Shown piece by piece: positions 47,092-55,432 of a stretch of DNA of 64,000 nucleotides. Position 1 is the first letter of the stretch; the number at the start of each line of letters is the position of its first letter. Below the pieces are notes generated by a model. The model was not told the DNA's origin. It did not search any database and saw only the letters and a program-made list of their open reading frames with translations. The DNA is from Chelatococcus reniformis (GTDB lineage: Bacteria; Pseudomonadota; Alphaproteobacteria; Rhizobiales; Beijerinckiaceae), in contig NZ_BMGG01000003.1 in assembly GCF_014640075.1 (NCBI RefSeq), forward strand, positions 557,036 to 621,035, read 5' to 3'. Position numbers and translations under genes: made by a program.

Positions 47092-47200
47092 CCGGCTGGA
47101 GCGTTTTCGAGCGAAGTGGACGCCGGTTCGCGTGAAGAAAACGCGGTGAAACAAATAGATAGAGCATTTCCGCGATTCGAAGAAACACGGAAATGCTCTA
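47092..47200. repeat. Intergenic palindromic repeat, family A (copy 1)
   Basis: About 109 bases with two hairpins. GCGTTTTC (47101) pairs with GAAAACGC (47137) over an inner stem, and AGAGCATTTCCG (47161) pairs perfectly with CGGAAATGCTCT (47188), ending in CTAG. Copies at 48691 and 50831 are about 85 to 90 percent alike. Related repeats (GAGCGTTTTCGAGCGAAGTG...) are common in Bradyrhizobium-type genomes as far as I recall. Confidence 0.9.
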
Positions 47201-47247
47201 GATCGACGAATGGCCGTAGCAGTTGAGGCCATGCCGCGGTTGCGCTG

Positions 47248-47345
47248 AGCGGGATGATTTTCCTTGAATCATCATCCTGCTCTAAGTCTTTGTTTTGAGC
47301 ATGATCTTGTCCAAAGGCCGGTGTCCACTTTTTGGGATCCGGCTC
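47248..47345. repeat. Second palindromic repeat unit beside copy 1
   Basis: Follows family A directly. An imperfect stem joins AGCGGGATGATT with AATCATCATCCTGCT, and a second joins GAGCATGATC with GGGATCCGGCTC around CCGGTGTCCAC. Together with copy 1 it fills the 266-base gap between the GGDEF/EAL gene and the convergent yqgE gene. Confidence 0.65.
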
Positions 47346-47354
47346 TGGACAGGC

Positions 47355-47978
47355 TCAAGCGTGGCCGGTCTGGCCGGACAGCATGATCGGGTCGATGCCG
47401 ATCAGCCGCATCGCCCGATCGTACTTGGTATCGGCGGCCGCATCGAAGATCAGGCTCGGCTCAGCCGGACAATGGAGCCAGCCGTTGGACTGAATCTCGC
47501 TCTCGAGCTGGCCTGCGCCCCAGCCGGCGTAGCCGAGTGCCAGGATGGCGCTCTCCGGCCCCTCGCCCCGGGCAATCGCCTTGAGAATATCCACCGTCGC
47601 CGTCAGGCAGACGCCGTCATCGATCGGCAGCGTCGAATTGTCGATGAAGAAGTCCGGCGTGTGCAGCACGAAGCCGCGCCCGGTGTCGACCGGGCCTCCG
47701 CGCAACACCTTGACTCGCTCGGCGCGCTGAGGAAGGCGGATCGCCGTCTCGGCCCCTATGATGTCGAGCTGCACCAAGAGGTCGGGCAGGTTGAGATCGG
47801 CGGCCGGCTTGTTGACGATGATGCCCATCGCACCCTCGTCGGAATGGGCGCAGAGGTAAATCACCGCCCGCGAGAAGCGCTCGTCCTCCATGGTCGGCAT
47901 CGCGACGAGCAGTTGGCCGTCGAGATACCCCTTGGTGTCCGAGCCGAGGGTGACGCGCGGGATCCTCATAGCCTTCAT
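47355..47978 (-). CDS. YqgE/AlgH family protein
   Basis: A 207-residue UPF0301 protein. [42 protein letters not shown] is the conserved start, and [21 protein letters not shown] the central block. The fold is known but the biochemical role is not; early links to alginate control in Pseudomonas are weak. It is divergent from the peroxiredoxin gene, a pairing I recall from other Rhizobiales. Confidence 0.93.
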   Translation of the reverse strand: MKAMRIPRVTLGSDTKGYLDGQLLVAMPTMEDERFSRAVIYLCAHSDEGAMGIIVNKPAADLNLPDLLVQLDIIGAETAIRLPQRAERVKVLRGGPVDTGRGFVLHTPDFFIDNSTLPIDDGVCLTATVDILKAIARGEGPESAILALGYAGWGAGQLESEIQSNGWLHCPAEPSLIFDAAADTKYDRAMRLIGIDPIMLSGQTGHA

Positions 47979-48168
47979 GCTAAGACGAGCGGACTCTTTT
48001 TCCTATACCCAAAAAGCGCGATGGCCGGCCCAGGGCCCCACGGGCCGGCCTCGCGGGTGCATCCGCGGCCATCGCCGTGACAAACAGCGCGACACGCTCT
48101 AAGCACGGTGGCGTGCGGCAAGCCTGCCCGCGCGCGCCTGCGCGCCATGGCTTTTTCAGGAGCTCATG

Positions 48169-48654
48169 ATGACGATTAAGGTCGGCGATCATCTTCCCCA
48201 GGCGACATTCCGGGTCATGACAGCGGAAGGGCCTGCCGCCAAGACCACCGACGACATCTTCGCCGGCAGGAAGGTGGTGCTCTTCGCAGTGCCCGGCGCC
48301 TTCACCCCCACGTGCCATCGCAACCACCTGCCCGGCTTCGTCACCCAGGCCGATGCGATCAAGGCCAAGGGCGTGGACGCGGTCTACGTGACGGCGGTCA
48401 ACGACGTCTTCGTTATGGACGCCTGGCTCAAGGCCTCGGGCGCCGAAGGCAAGGTCGAGTTCCTCGCCGACGGCAACGGAGACTTCGCCAAGGCGACCGG
48501 CTTGGTGATGGACGGTTCGGGCTTCGGCCTCGGCACCCGTTCGCAGCGTTACGCCATGGTCGTCAGCGATGGCACGGTCGAGGCACTGAACCTCGAAGAG
48601 GCGCCCGGCAAGGCCGACCTCTCCTCCGCCGAGAACCTGCTCAAGAGCCTTTGA
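48169..48654 (+). CDS. Peroxiredoxin, Prx5/AhpE-like
   Basis: A 161-residue thiol peroxidase. The peroxidatic cysteine is in PGAFTPTCHRNHLPGF (about residue 49), and the chain ends with SAENLLKSL as in Prx5 proteins, which are usually reduced by glutathione and glutaredoxin. AGGAG stands six bases before the ATG at 48169; an ATG three bases earlier is equally in frame. A 13-pair hairpin and a family A repeat follow its stop. Confidence 0.95.
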   Translation: MTIKVGDHLPQATFRVMTAEGPAAKTTDDIFAGRKVVLFAVPGAFTPTCHRNHLPGFVTQADAIKAKGVDAVYVTAVNDVFVMDAWLKASGAEGKVEFLADGNGDFAKATGLVMDGSGFGLGTRSQRYAMVVSDGTVEALNLEEAPGKADLSSAENLLKSL

Positions 48655-48660
48655 GATCTC

Positions 48661-48689
48661 GGGGCGTGTCCCCCTCGGGGACGGGCCCC
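48661..48689 (+). repeat. GC-rich hairpin after the peroxiredoxin gene
   Basis: GGGGCGTGTCCCC and GGGGACGGGCCCC form a 13-position stem with two mismatches and a CTC loop, seven bases after the stop codon. No T-run follows, so it is either a 3'-protecting structure or a non-canonical terminator. Confidence 0.5.
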
Positions 48690-48690
48690 G

Positions 48691-48800
48691 TCCGGCTAGG
48701 AGCGCTTTCGAGCGAAGTGGACGCGGTTCGCTTGAAGAAAACGCGACAAATCAAACAGAGAGAGCATTTCGGCGATTCGAAGAAACGCGGAAATGCTCTA
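48691..48800. repeat. Intergenic palindromic repeat, family A (copy 2)
   Basis: Same two-hairpin structure as copy 1: AGCGCTTTCGAGCGAAGTGG...GAAGAAAACGCG, then AGAGCATTTCGGCGATTCGAAG...GCGGAAATGCTCTAG. The terminal CTAG is the point at which the insertion sequence begins. Confidence 0.9.
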
Positions 48801-50260
48801 GGAGCGTGTCTGGATAATCGTCTCGACGGCTGGGTGGAATTTTGATTCAGTCTAGGCATGAGCAAGACGTTTCGCGCGTGGGACGTGGACCAAAGCTGGC
48901 TGCTGCCGGCGTCGGTGCACGATTTTGTTCCGGCTGGTCATCTGGCGCATTTCGTGCGGGAGACGGTACGTGAAGGGCTCGATCTGTCGGCGATCCTCGG
49001 GAGCTATGAGGTAGATCGCGGCAAGCCGCCGTATCACCCGGGGATGATGGTGGCGCTGCTGCTGTATGGCTATAGCCGCGGGATCTACTCCTCGCGCCGG
49101 CTTTCGCAGGCGTGCGAGGAGCGGGTAGACGTGATGGCGGTGACCGGGCTGAACAAGCCGGACTTTCGCACCATCGCCGAGTTCCGGCGGCGGCATCTTG
49201 CGGCGCTGTCGGAGCTTTTCGTGCAGGTTCTGAGGCTGTGCCAGTCCGCCGGTCTGGTGAAGCTGGGGCACGTGGCGGTCGATGGGACCAAGCTGAAGGC
49301 CAACGCCAGCCGGCACAAGGCGATGAGCTATGGGCGCATGAAGACGACCGAAGCGAAGCTGGCGGCGGAGGTGGACGCCTGGCTGAAGGCGGCCGAGGAT
49401 GCGGACCGGGCCGAGGACGCCGAGCACGGGGCGGACCTGCGCGGCGATGAGACGCCCGACTGGATGGCCGACAAGCAGCAGCGGCTGGCGCGGATCCGCC
49501 GGGCCAAGGCCGAGCTGGAGGCGGAGGCCAAGATCGATCCGTCCGATCTCGACCCGGACGGCCCAGGCCCTTCCTCGGGCATGCAGGAGCGCGGCCGGCG
49601 TAAGCAGGCCAAGGACGGCGGGCCGCCGGACAAGGCCCAGCGCAACTTCACCGACTGCGACAGCCGCATACAGCCCACCCGGGACGGCTTCATCGCCGGC
49701 TTCAACGGCCAGATCGCGGTCGATCAGGCGCACCAGATCATCGTCGCCCAGCGCCTGGCGACCAACCCGGCCGATTACGGCGCCCTGATCCCGCTGGTCG
49801 ACCAGGCCGAGGCCAATCTCGGACGCAAGCTGAAAGAGGTCTCCGGCGACGCGGGCTTTGCGACCGAAGCCAATCTGGCCGCCATGGCCGAACGCAAGGT
49901 CAGGGCCTATTTGGCGCCCGGCCGTAGCAAGCACGGCCAGGACCACGCCGCCGGCGACCGGAGCTTCAAGGACAAGCCCCGGATGACGGCCATGGCCCAA
50001 AGCCTGAAGCGCGCCGGACGGCGCTCGCGCTATCGCCTCAGAAAGCAGGTCGTCGAACCCGTCTTCGGCCAGATCAAGCAGGCCAGAGGCTTCCGACAGT
50101 TCCTGCTCAGAGGCCTCGCCAAGGTCAGAGGCGAATGGGCGCTGATCTGCACCGCCCACAATCTCCTGAAGCTGGCGGCAGCGGCAGCCTGACCAAAGCC
50201 TGCCCCCTCCCAAGCAGATCAATCAGCGCGCAGCTGACAATTATCCAGACACGCTCCTAG
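48798..50260 (+). mobile_element. IS1182-type insertion sequence, complete
   Basis: A 1455-base element (48802-50256) bounded by inverted repeats that match at 24 of 25 positions when the flanking CTAG is counted (48798-48822 and 50236-50260, starting CTAGGAGCGTGTCTGGATAA). CTAG on both sides is the likely 4-base target duplication. If one CTAG and the element are removed, the sequence reads AAATGCT-CTAG-AGCGGG, so insertion hit the CTAG that ends repeat copy 2. The transposase is intact, suggesting a recent arrival. Confidence 0.92.
48858..50192 (+). CDS. IS1182-family transposase
   Basis: A 444-residue DDE transposase. The N-terminal domain (YHPGMMVALLLYGYSRGIYSSRRLSQACEERVDVMAVTG) is the InsH-like DUF772 type; VAVDGTKLKANAS holds the first catalytic Asp, a charged linker (about 155-240) follows, VSGDAGFAT the second Asp, and VVEPVFGQIKQARGFRQFLLRG the Glu. 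The frame is complete with no stop or frameshift, so the element may still be able to move. Confidence 0.96.
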   Translation: MSKTFRAWDVDQSWLLPASVHDFVPAGHLAHFVRETVREGLDLSAILGSYEVDRGKPPYHPGMMVALLLYGYSRGIYSSRRLSQACEERVDVMAVTGLNKPDFRTIAEFRRRHLAALSELFVQVLRLCQSAGLVKLGHVAVDGTKLKANASRHKAMSYGRMKTTEAKLAAEVDAWLKAAEDADRAEDAEHGADLRGDETPDWMADKQQRLARIRRAKAELEAEAKIDPSDLDPDGPGPSSGMQERGRRKQAKDGGPPDKAQRNFTDCDSRIQPTRDGFIAGFNGQIAVDQAHQIIVAQRLATNPADYGALIPLVDQAEANLGRKLKEVSGDAGFATEANLAAMAERKVRAYLAPGRSKHGQDHAAGDRSFKDKPRMTAMAQSLKRAGRRSRYRLRKQVVEPVFGQIKQARGFRQFLLRGLAKVRGEWALICTAHNLLKLAAAAA

Positions 50261-50305
50261 AGCGGGATACCGGGGAGAGTGCGCTCCAGGTCGAGAACTT
50301 CTCTC

Positions 50306-50389
50306 CGATCAGATGAGCCCATCTGATCGCATGCGCTAGGTACTCCCCTCCCCGCCCTCGTAGTCGATCAGATCCAAATCATCTGATCG
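50306..50389. repeat. Two GATCAG palindromes after the IS
   Basis: CGATCAGATG-AGCC-CATCTGATCG (50306-50329) is a perfect 10-pair stem, and CGATCAGAT-N7-ATCTGATCG (50365-50389) a perfect 9-pair stem. They resemble the motif at 12998-13023, and lie just past the stop of the rhodanese gene (minus strand, 50398), so they could also act on its 3' end. Confidence 0.75.
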
Positions 50390-50397
50390 GGAACGTC

Positions 50398-50751
50398 CTA
50401 CATGCCGGTGTCCACCGGCTCGCCGCTCGCCGCCCAGTCCAGGAAGCCGCCCCGGTAGTGCTCCCGGTACGGCAGGCCCGCGCCCCGCGCGTGCGCGATC
50501 GCGGTCTGCGAGCGATTGCCGGAGCGACAGGAGAACACCAGGCGCCGCCCCTGCGGGTCCGGCAACGCCGCCGGATCGAAGCTCGACAGCGGGAACAGCA
50601 CCGAGCCCGGAATATGGCCGGCCTCCCATTCGTTCGGCTCGCGCACGTCGACGAGCAGGATGCTGCCATCGGCAAGGCCCCGCCTGATCTCCTCGCGCTC
50701 CAGATGGACGATCGGCGCGTCGGGTTGGTCGCTCACTGCCTGCTCCTTCAT
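50398..50751 (-). CDS. Rhodanese-like single-domain protein
   Basis: A 117-residue sulfurtransferase-fold protein. VDVREPNEWEAGHIPGSVLFPL is the conserved N-terminal block, and the active-site loop is CRSGNRS with the persulfide-carrying cysteine. The sulfur donor and acceptor are unknown. ATG at 50751 (MKEQAVSDQP) is preferred to 50808. It is isolated in the repeat-rich stretch. Confidence 0.9.
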   Translation of the reverse strand: MKEQAVSDQPDAPIVHLEREEIRRGLADGSILLVDVREPNEWEAGHIPGSVLFPLSSFDPAALPDPQGRRLVFSCRSGNRSQTAIAHARGAGLPYREHYRGGFLDWAASGEPVDTGM

Positions 50752-50830
50752 CTTTCGGATCACATCGGCTCGGCCACGGCATACCCCCCGCCGCTGCTTG
50801 AACTGCAAATAGCCATCCGGATTGGCCGCT

Positions 50831-50937
50831 TCTAGAGCGTTTTCGAGCGAAGTGGACGCCGGTTCGCGTGAAGAAAACGCGACAAATCAAACAGATAGAG
50901 CATTTCGGCGATTCGAAGAAACGCGGAAATGCACTAG
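50831..50937. repeat. Intergenic palindromic repeat, family A (copy 3)
   Basis: Starts TCTAGAGCGTTTTCGAGCG and ends GCGGAAATGCACTAG, with both hairpins. One base in the last stem (GCACTAG for GCTCTAG) breaks the CTAG-adjacent pairing. The rest of the 336-base gap between the rhodanese gene and the BON-LysM gene shows nothing else. Confidence 0.9.
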
Positions 50938-51087
50938 GCACTCGACCGGCACGGCCAGGAATCTCTCGGCGGTGACCTTCCGATCGGCGGCCGGGCCGGC
51001 CGGTGCGTTGATTGCTGTCCACAAAAAGCGAATGCCGAAGGCCATTCGCCCTCGGCATCCGTGCGACCGATGGAACGTGGAAGGGCC

Positions 51088-51555
51088 TCAGGCCTGCGCG
51101 CCGGGGAGCGGCGGAATGCGCAGCACCCAGCCGGGCTGGATGAGATCCGGGTTCTTGACCGGCGGATTGTTGGCCTTGACGATCTCCGGATACTTGTCGC
51201 CGTGACCCTTGCCGTAGAATTCCTCGGCGATCTTCCAGAGCGTGTCGCCCTTCACCACGGTGTAGAACTTGGCCTCGGTACCAGCGGCGGCGACCGTCAG
51301 CTGATTGTCGACCGAAGCGACACCCTTGCTGTTGCCGAGCGTCAGCACGGTCTTCTCGGCTTCCTCCTGGGTGGCGACATTGCCCTTGATGGCCACCTTG
51401 TCGCCGTCGACGGTGATCTCGTGGTTGTCAGCGTTGAAACCGGCTTCCTTGAGGTGCTTCTTCAGCGCGTCCGGGGTCAAGGCCTCGGCCGCCTGGGCGT
51501 CAGTCGTGCCGAACAGCTTGGCACCCGCATCCTTGATAAAGCTGAACAGTCCCAT
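51088..51555 (-). CDS. BON-LysM domain protein (Kbp/YgaU-like)
   Basis: A 155-residue soluble protein: MGLFSFIKDAGAKLFG start, BON domain (about 25-90, with GNVATQEEAEKTVLTLGNSKGVASVDNQL) and C-terminal LysM (about 98-150, with YTVVKGDTLWKIAEEFYG...IVKANNPPVKNPDLIQPGWVLRIP). E. coli Kbp of the same layout binds potassium and is needed in high K+. Potassium binding here is inferred by homology only. The 253 bases upstream to cysNC hold no other recognisable gene. Confidence 0.95.
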   Translation of the reverse strand: MGLFSFIKDAGAKLFGTTDAQAAEALTPDALKKHLKEAGFNADNHEITVDGDKVAIKGNVATQEEAEKTVLTLGNSKGVASVDNQLTVAAAGTEAKFYTVVKGDTLWKIAEEFYGKGHGDKYPEIVKANNPPVKNPDLIQPGWVLRIPPLPGAQA

Positions 51556-51808
51556 AGCTCACTCCTCCGCCGTGGCGCATTCTACGACGCTAAATGTAGC
51601 GCACGCGCATGTGACATCCAGCTGACAAGCTGATCTCTACACTTAGCCACCAACGTACAGAAGCCGCAAGGTCAGGAGAACCCGACTGTTGCCTTGAACC
51701 GGCAAATATTTGACCATCCGGACGATCGACCGAGCGCGGCTTCCGCGCCCATATCGCTCCGCGTTCAGGGACACGATCGCCGCCCCGCGGCACGACAGGC
51801 CTTGCCCC

Positions 51809-53716
51809 TCAAAGGGCGGCCGAATCCTCCGACGTCGGCCGATCGCCGGCGATTAGCGGCTCGACGAAGGTCAGGACCTGCCCGGCCAGTTGCTCCGGCG
51901 AACCTTCTCCCGCATGCAGCACCAGGTCGGCGGCGAGGGGCGCCTCGTAGTCCTGGCCGATGCCGGTAAAGTCCTTGATGCCGCCCGCCTTAGCCCGCGC
52001 GTAGAGGCCTTTGGGATCGCGCTCGGCGCAGATCTCGACGGGCGTATCGACGAAGACCTCGACGAAATCGGCGCCAATGCGCTCGCGCAGGCGCTCCCGG
52101 TCGGCCCGGAACGGTGAGACGAAGGCGCACAGCACCACGAGGCCAGCCTCCAGCATCAGGCTGGCGACCTCGCCGGCGCGGCGGATATTCTCGGCCCGGC
52201 TCGCCGCATCGAAACCGAGATCGGTGTTGAGGCCGATCCTGAGCGCATCGCCGTCGATCAGCATGGTATGGCGCCCGATCGCCGCCAGCCTGCGCTCGAC
52301 CAGATTGGCGATGGTCGACTTGCCCGAACCGGGCAGGCCGGTGAACCACAGCAGCACGGGACGCTGGTGCTTGAGCCCGGCACGGGACGCGCGGTCGACA
52401 TCGAAGCCGTGCCGGTAGACGTTGCCGCCGCCCAGCGTCTCGGTCACCATGCCCGCCGCGACCGTCGTGTTGGCGAAGCGGTCGATGAGGATGAAGGCGC
52501 CCGTCTCCCGGTTGTCGGCATAAGGATCGAGCGAGACAGGGGCGCCCGTCTCCACTTCGACCAGACCGATGCCGTTGAGCGGCAGTTCGTCGGCCGCCCT
52601 GTCTGCGTAGGTCTCCACATCGAGCGCGGCGGCGAGCTGCGATACGGTGGCGGGCACGGTGCGGGCACCGGTCTTGAGCAGGAAGCCGCGACCTGGCTTG
52701 AGCGGCTCCGCCGCCATCCAGACCAGCCGCGCGCGAAAGCGCGTGGTATGGGCGGGGCGCGCCTTGGGCGCCGCCAGCACCTCGCCACGGGGCGCATCGA
52801 CCTCATCGGCGAGGACGATGGTCACCGCGTCGCCGGCCGCGGCCTCCGCCCGGTCGCCGTCGAACGTGACGATCCGCGCCACGCGACTGGTGTGGCCCGA
52901 GGACGCGATGACGACCTCCTCGCCGACGGCGACGCGGCCGCTCGCCACCGTGCCGGAGAAGCCGCGGAAGTCGAGGTTGGGGCGGTTGCCCAGCTGCACC
53001 GGCATGCGGAACGGCTGCACCGTGCGGTCGGCCTCCACCTCGACCCGTTCCAGATGGCCAAGCAGGGTCGGCCCATCGTGCCAGGGCATCGACGCGCTCG
53101 GCTCGGTGACATTGTCGCCGAACCGGGCCGACAGCGGGATGGCCTCGATCGTCCGAAAGCCGAGTGGTTCGGCGAAAGCCTCGAAGTCAGCCACGATGGC
53201 GCGGAACGTCGCTTCGTCGAAGCCGACGAGATCGATCTTGTTGACGGCCAATACGACATGCCGGATGCCAAGCAATGAGGCGATGACCGCATGGCGTCGG
53301 GTCTGGGTCAGCAGACCCTTGCGGGCGTCCACCAGCAGCACGGCGAGATCGGAATTGGACGCGCCCGTCGCCATGTTGCGCGTGTACTGCTCGTGTCCGG
53401 GGGTATCGGCGACGATGAAAGACCGGCGCGGGGTGGCGAAGAAGCGGTAGGCCACGTCGATGGTGATGCCTTGCTCGCGCTCCGCCTCGAGACCGTCGAC
53501 GAGCAAGGCGAGATCGACCGCTTCCCCGGTCGTGCCGTGGCGGCGGGAATCTTTCTCCAAGGCCGTCATCTGGTCTTCCAGGATGGCCTTGGTGTCGTAC
53601 AGCAGCCGGCCGATGAGCGTCGACTTGCCGTCATCGACCGAGCCGCAGGTGAGGAAGCGCAGCAGGCCGTGCGGGGTCTCGGCCGCCGCCGCCTTGGTCG
53701 GCGTGAGCGCGTTCAT
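51809..53716 (-). CDS. cysNC: Sulfate adenylyltransferase subunit 1 / APS kinase fusion
   Basis: A 635-residue fusion of CysN, the GTPase subunit of ATP sulfurylase, and CysC, the kinase that makes PAPS from APS. The CysN part has G1 GSVDDGKSTLIGRLLYD, DTPGHEQYTRN and NKIDLVG. The CysC part begins near residue 445 with its own P-loop GLPGSGKSTIANLV. Such fusions are common in rhizobia, where PAPS also feeds sulfation. It overlaps cysD by one base (TGATG). Confidence 0.97.
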   Translation of the reverse strand: MNALTPTKAAAAETPHGLLRFLTCGSVDDGKSTLIGRLLYDTKAILEDQMTALEKDSRRHGTTGEAVDLALLVDGLEAEREQGITIDVAYRFFATPRRSFIVADTPGHEQYTRNMATGASNSDLAVLLVDARKGLLTQTRRHAVIASLLGIRHVVLAVNKIDLVGFDEATFRAIVADFEAFAEPLGFRTIEAIPLSARFGDNVTEPSASMPWHDGPTLLGHLERVEVEADRTVQPFRMPVQLGNRPNLDFRGFSGTVASGRVAVGEEVVIASSGHTSRVARIVTFDGDRAEAAAGDAVTIVLADEVDAPRGEVLAAPKARPAHTTRFRARLVWMAAEPLKPGRGFLLKTGARTVPATVSQLAAALDVETYADRAADELPLNGIGLVEVETGAPVSLDPYADNRETGAFILIDRFANTTVAAGMVTETLGGGNVYRHGFDVDRASRAGLKHQRPVLLWFTGLPGSGKSTIANLVERRLAAIGRHTMLIDGDALRIGLNTDLGFDAASRAENIRRAGEVASLMLEAGLVVLCAFVSPFRADRERLRERIGADFVEVFVDTPVEICAERDPKGLYARAKAGGIKDFTGIGQDYEAPLAADLVLHAGEGSPEQLAGQVLTFVEPLIAGDRPTSEDSAAL

Positions 53717-54681
53717 CAGAAGTAACCCTCGCGCTTCTTGCGCTCCATTGAGGCCTGGTCGTCGTTGTCGATGACCCTGCCCTGGCGTTCGGAGGAGCGC
53801 GACAAGGTGAGTTCGCGCACGATATCCTCCACGGTCGTCGCGTCGGAGGGAACGGCGCCCGTCAGCGGATAACAGCCGAGGGTGCGGAAGCGGACCTGCC
53901 GCAGCTGCGGCCTCTCGCCTGACATCAATGGCATGCGGTCGTCGTCGACCATGATCAAGGCACCGTCACGCTCCACCACCGGCCGCGGCGCCGCAAAGTA
54001 AAGCGGCACCACCGCAATCGCCTCGGCCTGGATGTACTGCCAGACATCCAGCTCGGTCCAATTCGACAGCGGAAAGACGCGCATGGACTCGCCCTTGGCG
54101 ATACGCGTGTTGAAGAGGTGCCAGAGCTCCGGCCGCTGGTTGCGCGGCTCCCAGGCGTGGCTCGATGTCCGATGGGAGAAGATGCGCTCCTTGGCGCGGC
54201 TCTTCTCCTCGTCGCGCCGCGCCCCGCCGAAGGCCGCATCGAAGCCCCATTTATCGAGCGCCTGCTTGAGCCCCTCGGTCTTCATCACCTGGGTGTGGAC
54301 CGCTGAGCCGGAGCGGAACGGATCGATGCCCAGGGCCTCGCCGTCCGGGTTAACGTGGACGAGGAGCTTCAGTCCGAGCTCGGCCGCGGTCCGGTCGCGA
54401 AAGGCGATCATCTCACGGAACTTCCAGGTGGTGTCCACATGCAACAGCGGAAACGGCACGGGACCCGGGAAGAAGGCCTTGCGCGCCAGATGCAGCATCA
54501 CCGCCGAATCCTTGCCGATCGAATACAGCATCACCGGGTTGCGAAACTCGGCGACGACCTCCCGAAGGATGAAGACCGCCTCGGCCTCCAAGCGCGCCAG
54601 GTGTGGCGACAGAGGCTCGCGCCGCGGTTCAGCGACGGGAAATTCGGGAGTCCGGACAAGCGCAGCGGTGGAAACGGGCAT
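53716..54681 (-). CDS. cysD: Sulfate adenylyltransferase subunit 2
   Basis: The catalytic subunit of ATP sulfurylase, which adenylylates sulfate with ATP, 321 residues. The PP-loop is [17 protein letters not shown], and [28 protein letters not shown] is the family's central block. The C-terminus [11 protein letters not shown] is complete. The next gene upstream, DUF934, is 235 bases away, with hairpin material in between, so cysD may have its own promoter. Confidence 0.97.
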   Translation of the reverse strand: MPVSTAALVRTPEFPVAEPRREPLSPHLARLEAEAVFILREVVAEFRNPVMLYSIGKDSAVMLHLARKAFFPGPVPFPLLHVDTTWKFREMIAFRDRTAAELGLKLLVHVNPDGEALGIDPFRSGSAVHTQVMKTEGLKQALDKWGFDAAFGGARRDEEKSRAKERIFSHRTSSHAWEPRNQRPELWHLFNTRIAKGESMRVFPLSNWTELDVWQYIQAEAIAVVPLYFAAPRPVVERDGALIMVDDDRMPLMSGERPQLRQVRFRTLGCYPLTGAVPSDATTVEDIVRELTLSRSSERQGRVIDNDDQASMERKKREGYF

Positions 54682-54789
54682 CTTCTTACATCCGAGGCCG
54701 AGCCCGCCGAACGGTGGACGTCGGTGTTGACAGGCTGGAGGCGGACGGGACCAGCGGCCCCATCGGCCTCCGCGCTAAAGCATCGTCCC

Positions 54790-54814
54790 AGCAGACCGGG
54801 TCATCCGATCTGCT
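54790..54814. repeat. Hairpin in the DUF934-cysD gap
   Basis: AGCAGA-C-CGG and CCG-A-TCTGCT pair around GTCAT with one internal mismatch. It stands 19 bases from the dispersed TTGAATCTGGAGCGC repeat. No T-run on either strand. Confidence 0.45.
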
Positions 54815-54832
54815 CGAAATGCTCCCTGCTCA

Positions 54833-54847
54833 TTGAATCTGGAGCGC
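54833..54847. repeat. Short dispersed repeat TTGAATCTGGAGCGC (copy 2)
   Basis: Identical over 15 bases to the copy at 15192-15206. Both lie in gaps next to other inverted repeats. Confidence 0.5.
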
Positions 54848-54916
54848 TTCCGGGCGGCCCAGCGTCTCCGTCCGATCCCGGAGCGCCGCCGATCCGACCT
54901 TTGGCAAGCGAACGAT

Positions 54917-55432
54917 TCACTTGGCAACGCGCAGCCAGGGCCTGGCGCCCAGCGGCGTTTGCTCGGCCGCCTCGATGGCCGCCGGCTGGTAGTGAATGTC
55001 GACATCCTTGATGCGGCCTTCGAGGAGCGCCTTCAGCGTGCCGGCGTGGGAGATCGCGAAGGCGTCGAAGCCGCAGCGTCGCATCAGCGGAATCTGGTCG
55101 CGCAGCACCTCGCCCGACGCGCGCAGCTCGCCGGCGAAACCGTGCCGCTCGCGCAGCAGGCGCGCCAGCGAATAGGCCCGGCCATCGGTGTACTTGGGAA
55201 AGCTCAGCACGATCAGAGCGAAGCGATGCAGATCGGCCTCGATGCCGTCGAGCCCCTCCCCCGCCTCGAGCTTGAGGCCGAGGGGCGCATTGCGGCCGCT
55301 CACGCCTTCCAGCTCGGCGAGAAAGCGCGTCTTGGAGATCAATGCCGCGCGGTCGGCCGGCAGCCGCTCATCGTCGCCCGGCACGATCCACGGATCGTCG
55401 ACGACCTGACCGTCCTTGACTAACGTCGTCAT
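54917..55432 (-). CDS. DUF934 protein of the sulfite reduction cluster
   Basis: A 171-residue protein with ALIVLSFPKYTDGRAYSLARLLRERHGFAGELRASGEVLRDQIPLMRRCGFDAF, the DUF934 signature. Proteins of this family are nearly always encoded beside cysH and cysI and are thought to serve sulfite reduction, although the activity is not known. Its ATG at 55432 overlaps the cysH stop as ATGA, indicating coupling. An ATG at 55477 lies inside cysH. Confidence 0.93.
   Translation of the reverse strand: MTTLVKDGQVVDDPWIVPGDDERLPADRAALISKTRFLAELEGVSGRNAPLGLKLEAGEGLDGIEADLHRFALIVLSFPKYTDGRAYSLARLLRERHGFAGELRASGEVLRDQIPLMRRCGFDAFAISHAGTLKALLEGRIKDVDIHYQPAAIEAAEQTPLGARPWLRVAK

Noticed and set aside
45313-47232. 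A 639-codon frame antisense to the GGDEF/EAL gene
   Set aside because: The plus strand has full domain structure. The frame runs into the intergenic repeat.
47092-50937. A CRISPR array suggested by repeated units
   Set aside because: Only three copies, more than 1 kb apart, with genes between them, no regular spacers and no cas genes.
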